A stretch of DNA of 64,000 bases from Atrichornis clamosus (lineage: Eukaryota > Chordata > Aves > Passeriformes > Menuridae): assembly GCA_013400975.1 (NCBI GenBank), contig WBMZ01003329.1, positions 1 to 64,000 of the forward strand, in the 5' to 3' direction. Made by a program: the position numbers and the translations under genes. The notes beneath the pieces were generated by a model, which was not told the DNA's origin, made no database searches, and saw only the letters and a program-made list of their open reading frames with translations. Every line of letters starts with the position of its first letter. Position 1 is the first letter of the stretch. Of the stretch, positions 10,755-24,493 are shown in pieces.

Positions 10755-13427
10755 CAGGAATTCAGACAGTTGGAACTCAAACCAGAAGTTGTCTTTAGCA
10801 GACAGGTCTGGTGCAGGGTGGGTAGGTTTCCTGCAGTCCTGTGGGGACGTGCACATCTGAGCTGGTCACCCAGAGGTGCTTTCACAGGCACACACATTGG
10901 CGGATTCGTCCTGTCCCAGAACAAACATCCACACTGACCTGTCAAACCACATGCCAAAAGTGGCCATTTCTTCTCATGGAGCCATGGAAAGAGCCTGGAC
11001 TGAGCAGTTCAGCTGCAGGTTGCTATGTTGCACAGATCTGGAAGGAGCTGTGGGACGAATCTTGTCTTCTCTGGCAACTTAGAGGAACATTGATTCAAAC
11101 AAAAACAAAGAAATCAAAGCTGAAGCTTTAGCTAACACAGCTGCATTATCCAGGAATACCTGGAGCCACAGCAATGAAGCAGGCAATTCACCCTGAGCCC
11201 TGGAACGGGGACACAAATACAGGAGAAGATGGTCTTTGCTCATTGCTGGGGACCCACATCATTGACTGGTCATGCTGGCCTGGCCCAAGGATTGGCCACA
11301 CTCATCTTTTTATACAAGATTTTCCCAAAAGCAAACTCTATATGGAGCTTAAAAGAATGTGCTCTCATTTACGCACTCCAGTTTGGTGAGATTTTATTTT
11401 AAAGCAAATCGTCTAAATTAATCACATGACTCTGCAGTTTCTGCTCACCTTGCTCACCTGGTGCCACACAGGTCACAGCGAGGGGACAAGCTGCCTCTCT
11501 CTCTGCTTGTAAAATGGGTGGTTTTAAAGACAGTCTCAGAAGAAAACATGAGGATAAAGCATGAGTGTTAGCCATGCTGTCTATCTCATGGGGAGAGGGA
11601 ATCATCTAAGCGGGAGACTGACAACATACATCTCCAACCCTTCATGATTTATCAACAGCTGGCAAAAAGCATGGTATAAAAGGACTTCCAAGTAAAAGCA
11701 AATTAGGCATCTAGACAAATTTTTTTCCCTAATCGCAGAAATAGGGGAGTGTCTTGTTTCAGAGCACTAACAGGTCTGGATCTGTAGACAGAGAAAGAAC
11801 AGGGGAAAAAAAGCAAATTTTCTCTCCTAGCACAACTCATGTAGTGCAGGTCCCTGCCGCACAGGGTGTAAAACAAGCTTCAAACCCAGCTCTCAAGGTC
11901 TCCCAGCAGGCAGCTAGCCCTGATTCCATGGGGCTGGCCGTCAGTTACAGTAGCCAAGAAACTATCTTCGGGAAGCACGCGGATTTTGTGTCGTGACATA
12001 CCCTGAAAGAGCAGATTAACCCAGGCTAGACATAATCATTAGGAGACAGATGGCCGCGGTGCAGGAAAGCAGCTCGTGTACTGCTAGAGCAAGGCACATC
12101 CAGCTAGCAGGAGCACCTTGAGGGGAACAGAGACTACAAGATTTGCGGGGGAGGTCAGAACAACCCATGCTTAGAAAATCCTAGGGACATGTCAGCCACA
12201 TGACACAGTCTCTCAAGAGGATCAGATGCACAAATGTATAACAGGGATGATTTTCTTCGTGTCATTTCACAACGCCTCTGATTTCTCACCGGTTTTAAGC
12301 TGACCTTTGCATACGAGGCATGTAATGCCTTCCAAATCTCACAACATGAACTGGAAAGAAAGTTAACAAGGTGTTATAAGCTATTTAATTTATTTAATTA
12401 CATAGATTAAACTTATTTAACTACATATGGTAGAAAGCTCTTCATCTGCAAGGTCTACCATGGATATACTGCTCATCATCACACCTAACCCTGGAAATTA
12501 ATCCAAAATTTCCTTGCACAAAAACAGCCTTTCAGAGAAGACCGATGACTATGCACCTGTACCTATGTGAGAGAGGGTGGGCATTCAGCCACTGATCTTT
12601 CCAGTCTGGGTGTTGGAATGGGGTCTCAGTGGTTTGAGAAGGACACCTGGACTTTGATGTCTGGGATGCAGGCACAGGATGCACCTGACCCTTGAGGGAG
12701 AAATGTTGCCTTGTGATGCAGCACCACAACCCTCCCTGGCAGCATCTGAGTCACCCTATTGCTCACAGGGTGCCCCTCATGCAACTGGGTAAGAGCAGCA
12801 AGGATGGTCAGAGACTACAAACCCACTGAAACACCAAACAGTAACTTGTAGGCAAACAGCTCTAATGTCCAGCCATAACGTTGCTTATTCTTCCCATGCT
12901 AAATTCCTCATTAGAATTTGGGAATATTCATGTTTTCCTGCTTTGTACAGAGTAAATTAGATTATGCCTTCAATAAGAAATAAAGATAATTACTTTGCTG
13001 GAAATAAGAACAGTGTAAATACGAAAGCAAAACTGCCCTTATATACTTCTAAAGGAATCCAGCAGAGCTCCAGAAGCACACATGTAATGCAAAGTTTGAT
13101 TTTATCAGGCTTTTATTTCCATCCTAATGACACATCCCAATTCTTGCCACAAATGCAAGATCTTCAAAACCTGCTAATCCAGGCAAGCAAATAGAAATAA
13201 AATGACCTTGTGCATTTAGAATGATGCCAACCCCTATGACTGTTCGACCCTCATTAAGCAAGGAGTCCTTGCAGTAAAGTGGAATAGGACATGGATGCTG
13301 CTAATAATATGCCTCAGAGTTGGTTGTCTGTATGAATTGCAAATGGGTGGCATTTTTAGCAAAGAGGTTTAACCAACCATGGGCAATTTCTACTTACGTA
13401 ACTACCAGTGTCTCTTTCCTCCTGCAG
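10755..13427. other. Unannotated non-coding sequence
   Basis: Mixed composition; 10800-11050 is GC-richer. A local TTTAATTTATTTAATTA-type AT repeat lies at 12381-12425. Open frames are all under 100 codons. No recognised repeat family, RNA gene or CpG island. Confidence 0.35.
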
Positions 13428-13613
13428 CCAGTCAGTGTTCAGGCTAGCAAGGCTATACAGGATGTTGTGGTGTGCAGATTTACTCCTGACCCAGCTGACT
13501 GGAGCTATTTCATGTTGATGCCGCTCATGAATTCATCTCTGCCACAAGTGAAATATCAGGCAGCTTTCAGGCTTTCAGTTCTGCAAAAGAACATGCGTGG
13601 AGTTATCGCATAG
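13428..13613 (+). other. Exon-like segment behind a strong splice acceptor, unrecognised product
   Basis: A good pyrimidine tract (GTGTCTCTTTCCTCCTGCAG) ends at an AG at 13426-13427. The frame starting with CCA at 13428 stays open for 61 codons to a TAG at 13611-13613. The predicted peptide begins PVSVQASKAIQDVV and includes RFTPDPADWSYFMLMPLM. It is not a family I know. The surrounding open frame starts at TTG (13320), with its first ATG at 13332. There is no close AATAAA and no obvious partner exon. It could be a terminal coding exon, a lncRNA exon or a chance match; the last is most likely. Confidence 0.15.
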
Positions 13614-16089
13614 CTCTTGCTCTTATTAAGGTTAATAGCCTATAAAGGTTCTCCACCTTCCATTCTCTCCATTAATCATCAGTGATGCTTGGCCTATTAA
13701 AAATCCGGAGGGAGAAGAGAGAAAGTCAGAAAGCAAAATGGCCCCTGGGACAATAAAACAACACCTGCACCATCCCCAGAGTCCAAAGGGGATGCCCGAC
13801 ACACAGAAGTACTGAAGGCACTGAAGACTCAGATTTAAAAACACTGTGCTTGGTTAATTGCCTGGCACAAATCCCAAATCTACCTCTGTCTCATCTCTGT
13901 GGCTCCCTCCAAGCTATTTTCTTTTTCTGCCCTTTTACTCTGTGATTTCCCCCAAATACCCCTGTGCTCTTTGTCTTGCTCTGCTTTGCTGTATTTTCCC
14001 CTCTCTCTGCCCCTGCTCCCTTCCCTCACTGTAGCCTTTCTCTGCTGCCCCACAGACTGTGCCCAGGGTGGGTCATTGTCTGTCCCAACAGTTCACAGCT
14101 CAGACAAACCAAAACTGCAACCATCACTGCACACATCTCGTTAGACTGGCAAATGGAGGCTCTCCAGCCTTGACTAGTGACTCACGTTTTGAGCACAGAT
14201 CGTGTCCCACAGGTCATGCAATGTTGGAGTGGGTGGAGTGAAGCCAATCTGCAAAGCAGATTTTCAAAATGCTGGCAATTATGCAAGTTTGGTAACAAAT
14301 ATTTTTGCAAACGTACAAGTCATAATCCTTAGTGGTTGTGAAAGTATTTTCACTTTCTTTGACTAGCAGGGGCTGGTGTGTGAACTCCTCCAGATGAGAG
14401 GTGACCACAGGCATATTTGACAGGTGGCCATGGCACAGCTTCCTCACCAGGCACTACGTCTAAAATCCCTGATGCTGCTGGGGAGTGAGTATAGGTCTGT
14501 GGTTGTGTGACACTGCAGAATGGGGTGAGGAGAGAAGATGCTGGTGTTGATCCTGCTCAAATTAGTCGAGGTGCCAAGGGCAGAAAGGTTGCACTAGCAC
14601 CATGCTCTGGTATTTCCTGTCTGAAGGAAAACATGACCAGAGGCAAGATATATGCTTGATCACTGCTCTCTCAGGCTATTTCCTCAGACCAGGAGTCAGT
14701 GCCCACAGGAATGTTATTCTTCAGGACACACAATCTGTTCTGCTTGCTACCAACAATTTGTATCCTGAAGGCTTTTAAGCCCTGCCTATTATATCATTCA
14801 CTAATATAACCCTGCTCCAGGAGTCCCTCTGCATCCAAGACATTGCCATTAATCTAGGAAACTACTACTGAAAAATATCAGAACCGTCAAACCAAGAGAA
14901 AAATATCCACTCAGCTGGTACATAGAGGATAATGAAGTTTCTCCCCAAGGTTGGCCAACACAATAATATTAGAAGAGCTACATTTTTTTCAGGTAAAATG
15001 TCACATGAACAGCTTGATGGAACCCCACAGAATATAAATAACTTCTTCTAAATGAACTACAGATGAGCATTTCCTCATGTAAAAATGCAGGAAATAAAAA
15101 AAAGGCCTTTTTTTAGTTGTTTTTTTTTTTTAAATCTAAACATAGATATTCTCTACCAGACTCTCCAGACTCATGAGGGAGGTATTTTTGAGGAGAAAAA
15201 AAAGCCCTTGATTCATGTGTAGGATATACAGCAGCAATGAATCCTACTTTGTTCCTTCACATACCTATTTACTTCTCCTTTAAACCACAAGACCTAAACG
15301 CAAATACAGTCAGCTCTTCCTATAATGTTAAGTAATGATGACAAACCATTGTCTAGAGACACTGGGACAATCAATCTAAAAGTTAGTTATTAAAAACCCA
15401 CTGAGACCATCCAGTCTTTCCTGTCCAGATGGAGGGTTTCATCTCCTGCAACAATGATCTAATGTTAATTTGTCACTATTGACTTTCTGTGCCAATTCAG
15501 TAGGGACATGTGCTCTTAAACTTAGGGGTGAAATTTTATCAGTCAGGAAACTATGCTGTGAAACACTTTACCCATACCAACTTAATTTTGTTAAGAATAA
15601 AGAGAAATGTGCTCACTGTCCCACAGAAAGCATGTTCATCAGCAGCTGGAGGGAAGCAGCATGAAGAGCGTGAGCGCTGGCCATAGCCTGCCCATGAATG
15701 AGGTTGGGAAAGACCAGGAAAATGGCAATCACACCGTGCTGCTACACACACTCAGGTTGGGCTGTTCTGTTCAACCAGAGAACTGGTCTCCTCCACCTTG
15801 CTCCTGTTAAGCTGCATCATTAGCTTAATAAAAGAAGGATGTCTTAGGATGAAGGATAATTGCAAGAACTTACTCTCAAAACTGTACCCTCAAAATTCTT
15901 GGGGACTTTCCAGATCATCTACAAACATCTGAATTGCTTCACCTTACTGCACATGCCTGGGTGCTGGCCCTGCTCTGCCTCAGTGTGCCTGATGGACACC
16001 AACAGGCATCACCAACAGAGACTCTTCCCACTACTCTTGGCATAAAAGCAGTCCCTGCTGGAAGACAGCTCCTTTTAACTGGCTTTAGA
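13614..16089. other. Unannotated non-coding sequence
   Basis: A C/T-rich stretch lies at about 13900-14060 and a 12-base T run at 15120-15131. Open frames are short and unrecognised. No transposon relic was identified by eye. Confidence 0.35.
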
Positions 16090-16129
16090 AATTAATTGGT
16101 GTGACCAATTAATTGGCCTAAGCTTAGGC
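16090..16129. repeat. Perfect hairpin next to a perfect 14-base palindrome
   Basis: AATTAATTGGT (16090-16100) and ACCAATTAATT (16104-16114) are perfect inverted repeats with a 3-base GTG loop. One base later, GCCTAAGCTTAGGC (16116-16129) is a perfect 14-base palindrome, followed by a further TTAGGC copy. The first arm contains ATTA homeodomain-type cores and the second arm a CCAAT pentamer. Function is unknown; it may be a cruciform-prone spot or a paired-site regulatory element. Confidence 0.75.
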
Positions 16130-17100
16130 TTAGGCAATGGACTTTTAGGCTCTGAGTTGGGTGAGGTGACTTTCCGTGTAAATGTTTGCTCCTCCCAGGT
16201 GAACGCTTGTTCCTAGCAGTGTGCTGTGCTACAGCCTTGCTCTCCTGCCTTGGTGGCCACAGGAGCAGGTCAGGCTGGCCAGTTTAGTGCCCAGGTTCTG
16301 TAGGAAACCATACCCTGCTGTGCTTCTCTTGTAGGCTCCCCATAAAATATGACTGCTGGAGATTTCTCCAGTGCTGTAAATCAGGATTGGGTACTCCACC
16401 AAATTCAAACCACGATGGTCATGCACTTCCTTAGATTCATCTCACTTATATTTAGCTGCATGCAACATACATCTCTGTATCTCAGATAGGCTCACCAATC
16501 TCCCTACGCACAGAGAAATGAAGAGAAAGCGTGAAATCTTGTTTTTATGGAACTGATTTTCTCCCAAGCCAGATATCTGAGGGTGATCAGGCAAGTTGTC
16601 TACTTCTCCCTGCTGACTACAAAGGAAGCCTAAGGCTCTGCTGAGGATATCTGCATTTGGCAGGGTATTAACCATATAATATGCATATGTAAAGAGCATG
16701 TTACACTCAAGAAATTCATAATGTTTTTCTTTAGTTAAAAGTTCTTGATAAAATACATGAAAGCTGGAGTTGTGTCAAATCTAACCTTAAATTCTAGCCC
16801 TTTGGCTGATTTTACTTTAAAATGTATTTCTTAGTATATTCATGGAAAAATAATGGCAGAACAAGTGATCAGTAGCATCTGTGACTAATTGCAAACAATC
16901 GCAACATGAAATTATAATTTCAAGTCTTTAGTTGGAGAATTAGTCCCTTGATTATTGCTGGTGTGCTACTGTACTGCCTGACTTAACAGAAAAAGCCACT
17001 GTTTTCTTTCCAGTTCATTATAATGCATATTCCTGATCCCACATCCTGCAAGGCAAGATCTTTTAATTTTTTTTGCAGCTTATTATAAATTCAGAAGGTC
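16130..17100. other. Unannotated AT-rich sequence with a 16-base palindrome
   Basis: A perfect 16-base palindrome, TGAAATTATAATTTCA, lies at 16907-16922 inside an AT-rich, conserved-looking stretch (about 16840-17010). That stretch also carries CTAATTGCAAACAAT and GGAGAATTAGTCC words. No gene is recognised. Confidence 0.4.
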
Positions 17101-17155
17101 GAAGGTTGCACTTGATGATCTTTGAGCTCTTTTCCAGTGTAATAATGTAATGATA
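17101..17155 (+). mobile_element. Short CR1 LINE 3' tail
   Basis: GAAGGTTGCACTTGATGATC followed by TTTGAGCTCTTTTCCAGTGT and AATAATGTAATGATAC matches the last ~55 bases of CR1 in plus orientation. The terminal octamer-like repeat is degraded. Upstream sequence is not recognisable as CR1. Confidence 0.8.
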
Positions 17156-20100
17156 CAAAGTTAAAACTGGCTTAAGAAAGCTCTCTCCATTGACCAAGCA
17201 AAGTGCAAAATCTTGAACCCACCTTGTGTGAACACAATTAGTCACAACTACTGAATATCACAGACAGTATAATAGTGGCATGCCATACCTGGGAAATATT
17301 TAATTGTCTGTTTGTCCCATCTGATAATTCACCTAAAGCAATGGCTGCAGCTACAGAAATGTTTAAAAAGCGAAATGAACCCGTAGCATCATCTTGAGGC
17401 AAGGGCTGGACTGCTGCTGGCTGGGTTTGCCTGACTTCTCCAGGTTATACCACTGCAGGAGGGTGAGCCTTGGGGTCAGCCTGCAGCACAGGAGATCTTT
17501 GGACCTGTGCTGAAGATGGCTAGGAAAAAGCAGGCAAGGTTGTATTATTTCAATGTCTGTCCTGAAAGGACTCATGGTCATGGCTGGTAGGTAGTATTAC
17601 TATGGCACTGGCCATCTTGGGAGTTTTTCCTGAAGGTGGGTGGCAGCAGCAGCAGCAGAAAGCAGATCTGCACGTGACAAAGTCCCCCAGAAGGCTCATG
17701 ACAGTCTCTGGAGAGATGCAGAACAGGCTTTCTTCTCAGCTTCAGCTGGAGCTGCATCATCTCAGAACCAGCTCAGCAGCATCTTTCATTGAGATTTACT
17801 TCCTAAACTAGGGGAGAGAGTGCTGGGCATTGCTGTGCTATTTCTAAGATGGGAGATTAGAAATGTGTCCAGTCTGCCAGGTCTTGGCAACCTCTTCATT
17901 ATAATATGGCCCCTATCTGGGCAAGTCAATCCATCCACCCACCATGGCTTCCTTACAAAGGGTGGGGACACAGAGGCAGGCCAGAGCTGGGAAGCACTTT
18001 CTTACCCTAGAAACAGCCAGAGGATTTGAGGGGTAGGAGGGTATTCCCAGCCCTGCTCAGCCTTGTTCCATAGATATCTCACCCCACAGATCCCTTGTAC
18101 ATGGCTAAGAACTGTGATGAAACTGTGTGACCTCATCCAAGGAGGAGAATCCTTCCACGTCCTGGAGAACAGGTCAAGTCATGTCCTGCAGACAGGAGTG
18201 CACCAGAACTGTGCAGAGCCAGAGACCTTACAGTGCCACACCAGAGGAAGCGTCTTTGCCTCTTGCACTGCTAAAGCAATGTCAAAAATGATGCTCAGGA
18301 GATGTGTCTTCTTCTGCAGCCAGGTACATTAGCATCTGATGCTAGGGCAAACACAGAGATCCTGACTTCAAAGAGAAAAGCCCAGTAAGCCTTTTCAGGA
18401 GCTCATCCCTCCTCAGCAGACCAAAACATGGCATTTTTTCTTGTTTGGCTGGTATTTTCCCACCCTTTTTTCATTCAAATTGTTCTGCTTTAGGGGATAC
18501 ATGTCCTTGGTCCCTTATACCACATGGCTGCTGCTAAATGCACTAGGAGGCTCACTGTTTTTGCTCATGCCTCCAGCAAGGATAAAGAGCTAAAAAAGTG
18601 ATATATTCCACTCAGCCTCTGACATGTGTGGACAGTAGATGTTCCACAGCAACAGGGTTTAAGATATTTTCAGATTATAAATCAGATGCCCATAGTCTAC
18701 TATTAAAAACCCCAATGTTATTAATTTATTAGGTGCTGTTAGTACACAATGAGACATTTTAATTACTAAGCACCACTAGTAGGTAAGGACTTGTTGTCTG
18801 CATTACCATTGTATTCTGTGCAGGCTTTTCTGGTGTTTTAGATTTTTCAGCTCTTCCCCACACAGCAGAACCCAAAAAGCCAGTTGTCCCTTGGATTTCT
18901 ATTCTGTCACCTACAGTTTCCCAGACTGATAAACCTGGGTCTCCCTCAGTGCATCTATCTCTCATTCAATCACAACATCCTCAGTTCTCCCCACTGTCCA
19001 GTCCCATGGTGTGGCAACCTTCTCCTGTTGGCCTAAGCCTCAAATCACATTCCTGTTGTCACCTTTCCCTAGACCTCCCTCCCTTCACCTCCCTTCTCCT
19101 GGGCTGCTCCAACATGCTGGTGGGCTCTGGCTGACCACTGCACACCATGAGGACTTTTGAATCTCTCAGTTATTAACAGCTTGGCTTGATTGCAGGCCAA
19201 ATCACCCAGGTTGTCTCAGAGGTGGCACGTGAAGATCCCAGGGACATGAAATCTGAAGGTGACAGGCATGGCACAGAACACCTGGACTCCTTGAAGAAGA
19301 GCTGTGTGGCACACACATATATCCTAGCCTGCACAGGCAGCCCACTCAAGCACCTAATTTGGCAAGTCTTGAAATGCTGAGCTTCCAAGCAAAGGTTAAT
19401 AGCCCAAAGCAGGATATGTCTGACACAACCCTAGACCTGAAGGACATTCAGGGGAAGCTTAACACCACCTCACTGATGACAGAAGCCCTCATATGGGAAA
19501 CCAGGGACGTCTGCTCTTCTGCAGACCACCAAGTCCACCACTGCCTTTGCCATCTGGGGCTCAGCAGAGGTCACAACACTGTGAAAGAGCTACTGCTGTA
19601 TCAGCTCAGTCTTAACTAACAGAATAATCACTTGCTTGTATGTCAGGCTAAAGAAAACCAGCTGAAACAGGGCTTTGTGCAATTCAGTGCTACATCCATA
19701 TTTCCATTTAGAAATGCAAAAGGCTCTGGACATAGCACTGCAAAGGAGAGGAAACAGCGCTGCAGATCTACCACAGCCAACAGTGGTCCTGGCCACAGGG
19801 CAGTGCATAATCACTCTCTAAAGGTCAGGAGCCATTGGCAATATTTGCATGGGGTCAGATTCAATATCCAAAGATTTCAGGAGCTGCTACTTTTTTCTTC
19901 TAACCAGCCACTTCCTTAGAGATTTTCAGGAGAAGTCAGTAACCTGCCTTAGGCAGTGCACAGCATCTTGTGTTTCAGAAGCAGCCTGTGGTCAGGGGCC
20001 CGCGGTTCTGTGCTTCACATTGCTGGTAGCCCCGGGGACAGGTAGTAGCACTAGACGGGAGCTGCTTTTGGCATCCCAGCAAAGGGGTCCAGAGTGTCTG

Positions 20101-23100
20101 AGCCACAACCACCCATTTCACAACCACCTTCTCTGATGAGCCACATCCTGCGCAGCACCTGCTTTAGCCATGTGTTTATTTTACAGATGCTCTTTCCTGG
20201 CAATTACTCCCCCTTCCCATGCATTTCTGCAGAAAACTCTCTGCTCCTGCTGGGAGACCTCCTGAGCGTCCTGGGGGAAAGCAGAATGCTTCTAATGAAC
20301 TTGATGCATATTTTCCTATCAGATTGATCCAGGAGTGGATCAGCCAATGTTTTAAAATGAGAGAGGAAATGCAGACTCTGATCTGGAGATAATAGAGGAA
20401 AACCTGGAACACACATCAGCACTGAAGGTTAGAAGGCCTCAGTGGCATCTGGCTCCAGAGAGGAAACATTTTCATCACAAAATTAGCTCATGGCCTTTTT
20501 TCAATCTGTCAGCGCTCTGACTTCTCAGGTGACCCTGGGCAAGGCAGTGCATTAGAATTACTGTCAGAATGGAAATGATACTGTTCCCACTTTGCTGTCC
20601 CTTTTACCCCATGAGCCCTGTGGCTATGGTGAGGTGCCACAGCAGCTGCCACAGGGACATTCCTCCTCTCAAATTGCTCCTTTAAGCATTCATGTAGCAC
20701 AATTAGCCCAGAATCAGTATTTACCAACTAAATCCACAAGCAGTTCATTTTCCGTGCATTAGTGTCACTGCAAGACAGTGATTTACTGTCTCAGTGAGGA
20801 GGTGCTTTCTCTGGGGGAGAAGCTCCTTTAGCCCTCCTCCAAGCCCTGCCACATGTCTCTAGCTGGCATGGGAAAGAGAGTGGTTGTCCGCAGCATCCTG
20901 ACACCTGGGTTTTGTACAATGCCTGGCTGTGCTCTCCTGCAGCACAGGGACAGCAAGCCTAGGGCACCCTGAGAGCTCAGACTGGCATGTGAGCTGAACC
21001 TCAGCCAAACACAGAGGAGCTGTGAAATGCTGCCTGGTTTAAAAATGATCACTTTAACAAAACGATCTCACCACTTGTGCACAGCACAAATTGGGTGACA
21101 TTATTTATATCTTCAGCACATGGCACACTCATCTTGCCACTGAGGAACCACCGTTTGTGTCACAAGTCTGATGGTCCTTGATCTGAGGAATATCAAGTGA
21201 TATATCCTTCCTTGTGCTTTCCAGATGGATTCAGTCTTTTGAGAACACAAAGGTCAGGGCAGGAGCTGGGCCAGTGTCCTCACTATCCCAGTAAAATCCT
21301 ATGGTCTTGCTGATGAGGTAGGAGACGTGCTTGATTTTATTGTTTTCCAAACAATTTTCATATACAGTTCAGATTATTGGTATTTGATTGCTTTTCCTCT
21401 CGAGGTGTGTTGGTCCTATGGCTATAAGGTGCCTTCTCTTCTGAGAGGGAGTGAGAGGAGCAGGTTGGGTTTGGATATGAATGGAGGATATGAACTGTGA
21501 ATGTCTCCCCAAGCGACAGATTCCCCTGCCCTAACTCTCATTTTCTTCTTTGCACATACAGGAGCAGATCATTACTTTTGGGGGTGCAGAGTGGGGGAGA
21601 TGCCAGCATCGCATTTCTTTTCCTGTCAAACACAGGAAGGAGCCACATTTTCTAAAGTGAAGAGCATGAGAATGTTCTTAGTCTTCCCTTGAAAGGATCT
21701 AGGACAAGACGTGAATCAGAGACCTACTGAGAAACAATCTCCATCTCTTTTACCAAATTTAATGACTCATTCTTATAAGCCAATAGTGAAATAATGCCTT
21801 TTTTTTCACAAGGCAGATTCTAAAGATACCCAAAGACAAGCTGGAAAATATCAGCAACCTAGAATGTGAAATGGGGACAATTGGCAGCCCCACATATAGC
21901 TAGCTGGCAACACATCCAAGATGTTTGCCTTCTAATAATAGAAAGCTGAAAGAGGCATATGGAGAAATCGAGCTCTAAGAGTTTTATTTCCCATATATAA
22001 ATACACTGAAGTCACAAATGCCTCTGCAGTCTCAATCTGCCAAGACCAAGTGCAAGGAACAGACCCAAAAGACACCGAGAAATGTGGAACAGCAAACTCC
22101 CCAGAGAGAAGAGTTTGCTCCCTTTCTGAGAGATAGGTGTTAAAAAAGCTCTGCCAACCAACCTGAAATAACAGAATTGATCTGTAAAGAAGCCACATTT
22201 TCTTTACATTGTCTTTTCTCATTAAACCAGGGTGTTGGTGCCTGTACTACTGAGGGAAGCCATGTCTTGCCAGGAGCACATGTCTGATCACCTCACAGAG
22301 TCATGAGAACACTGTCAGCTCTACTAGAAGCCTCTAAAAAAGGTCCAAAACATTGTGAAACCAACTCTTGGATAGGCAAAATCTGTTTTTTACAAGTGCC
22401 TGGTGACACTTAGATCAGATCTTTGCCATGTTAACAGAAGCTTTGAGTTCTAAAGGATGAAAATTGAATTTTCTTGCATATCTCATAAACAGAAATTGTT
22501 AAAATTCATGGCATTTACAGTCTCCAGCACCGCAAGCAACACTTTTACACACCAGACCAGCTGGTAACCTGTGAGTCTTATGAGATAATGCCTGTGATTG
22601 ATGCTCATAAAATCTGCAAGGGGAGTCTGTAAGTCCCAGGAGAGCAATAGACTGTCTACAGCTTTTACAAGTTCTACTGTAGCAGGAGGCCAAATTTGAA
22701 ATTGCCAGGAGAGAAATATTTATGGGTCATGAACCTTCAGGCTGTGCCAGGAGAGCCTTCAGCTATTGTCAGGAGCATATATAAACTCTGCTTTTATGTT
22801 ACTCTGTTGTTGAGCCATGGGAAAATTGGATTCATGCCAGTACTGCCAATATCTGCTGAACCACTTGTAATTTTTTTTTGTTTGTTATTTCTTTATGATG
22901 TATCAGGTAGAGAATGACAGATTTATTATTAAAGTCGTATGGGAGGCAAAAAGCTGTTGCTTACTTTTTCTAAGGAAATCTAAGTCTTGTACAATCTGGA
23001 AAGCTCCATGAAAAGCTAAAAACTGAAGGGACCGGGAAAGTGAAAGGTGGTCAGACTTAAGTGAGGAGGCATTTTTTACCAAACTAATTTATTTTTTAAC

Positions 23101-24448
23101 TTCTTTGGAATTTGTACTTGTAGAGTGAAGGGAAGGTGGTCTCTCTCTTGTCTCCTAAGTGTTTAGGATTGCATCCTTCTCATTGCTGGGAAGCTAATAT
23201 GACATCCAATATTAATTAGTTCTCCATTCAGTGGTTCTTGCAATAAACAAATAAACAAAAAGCTTTGATATTCCAAATAACTTCAAGAACACAAATTAAA
23301 TAATTAAAAAGTACTTTCTAAAATAAGTCAGAAAAACAGGCTTCATACATAAGATTTTTTGAGATACCTTGTTCCTCCTGTAAATCTTTCAGTAATTTAT
23401 GAAGCCTTTTGAGATAATTTGTATTATATTGCAATAAAAATGGAAGTTATTATGACAGCAGGTGTCATTTGGTGCAAAGGAACATGTATAATCAGCCATG
23501 AAACACCTTCCTACTGGAAGAAGTCAGTCCTCAATTAAAGAGCAAGGCTAATGTCATCACTGAGTGTCTTTATAAGGCAGTAACCACCATCACAAGTAAT
23601 TGTACAATTCAAATCAATTTCCAGAGGGCCTTGAACAGATCTCTTTTAAATTGTAAGAATATATTTATTATTGACTGACTCATACAGCAGCAATGTAGCT
23701 GTCATAAAAGCTTGTCTATTTTTTTCCAGTGATACCTGTTTCTCTAATAAAAGATACTCCCTCTTGCTCCAAACTTCTGCATGTTTGAAACCATTCCTAG
23801 AACGCACACATACTACTTTTTTAGTAGGGAGCAGCAAACTTAATGCAAACCTCCTTCCAGTTGTTTTTTGTGGGGGTTTTTTGCTGTTTTTCTCAGGCAC
23901 AGTAATCTGACATTCAGCATCCAGTGTGTCTGCTAAACCGCCAGGATAAAAATCAGGTTTGCCTTGTCCAGAGCCCCAGTCTGACATGTATAAAACACTA
24001 TTTTCCCTCCAGCAGCAACCCCTGCAGATCATTCCTTACCGCAGTGCCTGGGTCTTCTGCAAAGCCATCGGTTAGCCTTGCAAAAAGATGGGAACCCTGA
24101 CACTGCTGCATGAGGGGTTGGAGCCTGAATGCAGTTAAGTGCCAATGCCACAATGTCCCTGTGCTACAGCTGTTCCCACTGACAGAAAATGTTGTTTAAA
24201 AACCATGAAAAAGCAGTGCAACCTCAAAGGGAAGGTGCTATCATCAAACAATTAGCAAGGAGACACCAGATGAAGCTACTCCCTCAGTGTGCACAGGCAG
24301 AGGAATTCCTGCTGCCTCTTTGGTCTGCAGGTAGCCTGCAGGTCATATGGCAGCATCAGCACAGTGAGATGGAGAGGGGAATGAGGGCCTCCCAACACTC
24401 TTCCTTTCCTGCTTTTGCTGCTGGGGAGGAGCCCTCCTGTGATCTCCA
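17156..24448. other. Long unannotated non-coding stretch
   Basis: No repeat relic, RNA gene or exon with convincing splice sites was found in 7.3 kb. A (CAG)5 microsatellite is at 17644-17658. A small GC-rich patch with a few CpGs is at about 19990-20060. The longest open frame is 128 codons on the minus strand (23646-24032) and is not recognised. At 20528-20580 there are a few words reminiscent of a MIR/CORE-SINE body, too weak to call. Confidence 0.35.
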
Positions 24449-24493
24449 TCACAGAATCACAGAATAAGCTGATTTGGAAGGGACCCATAAGGA
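24449..24493 (-). mobile_element. Very short CR1 LINE 3' tail
   Basis: TCACAGAATCACAGAATAAG then CTGATTTGGAAGGGACC is the reverse complement of the CR1 3' end, including two copies of the terminal ACAGAATC repeat. About 45 bases survive. The longest plus-strand open frame nearby (24474-24974) begins inside this element at a TTG codon, which argues against that frame being a gene. Confidence 0.88.

Noticed and set aside
17644..17658. (CAG)5 run as a possible coding glutamine tract
   Set aside because: Too short, and no exon context; treated as a plain microsatellite.
20528..20580. Words resembling the MIR 'gtgacc.tgggcaag' motif
   Set aside because: Only about 15 bases match well and the following order does not continue convincingly.
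23646..24032. 128-codon minus-strand frame
   Set aside because: No recognisable domain or homologue, overlaps a plus-strand frame, and no splice context.
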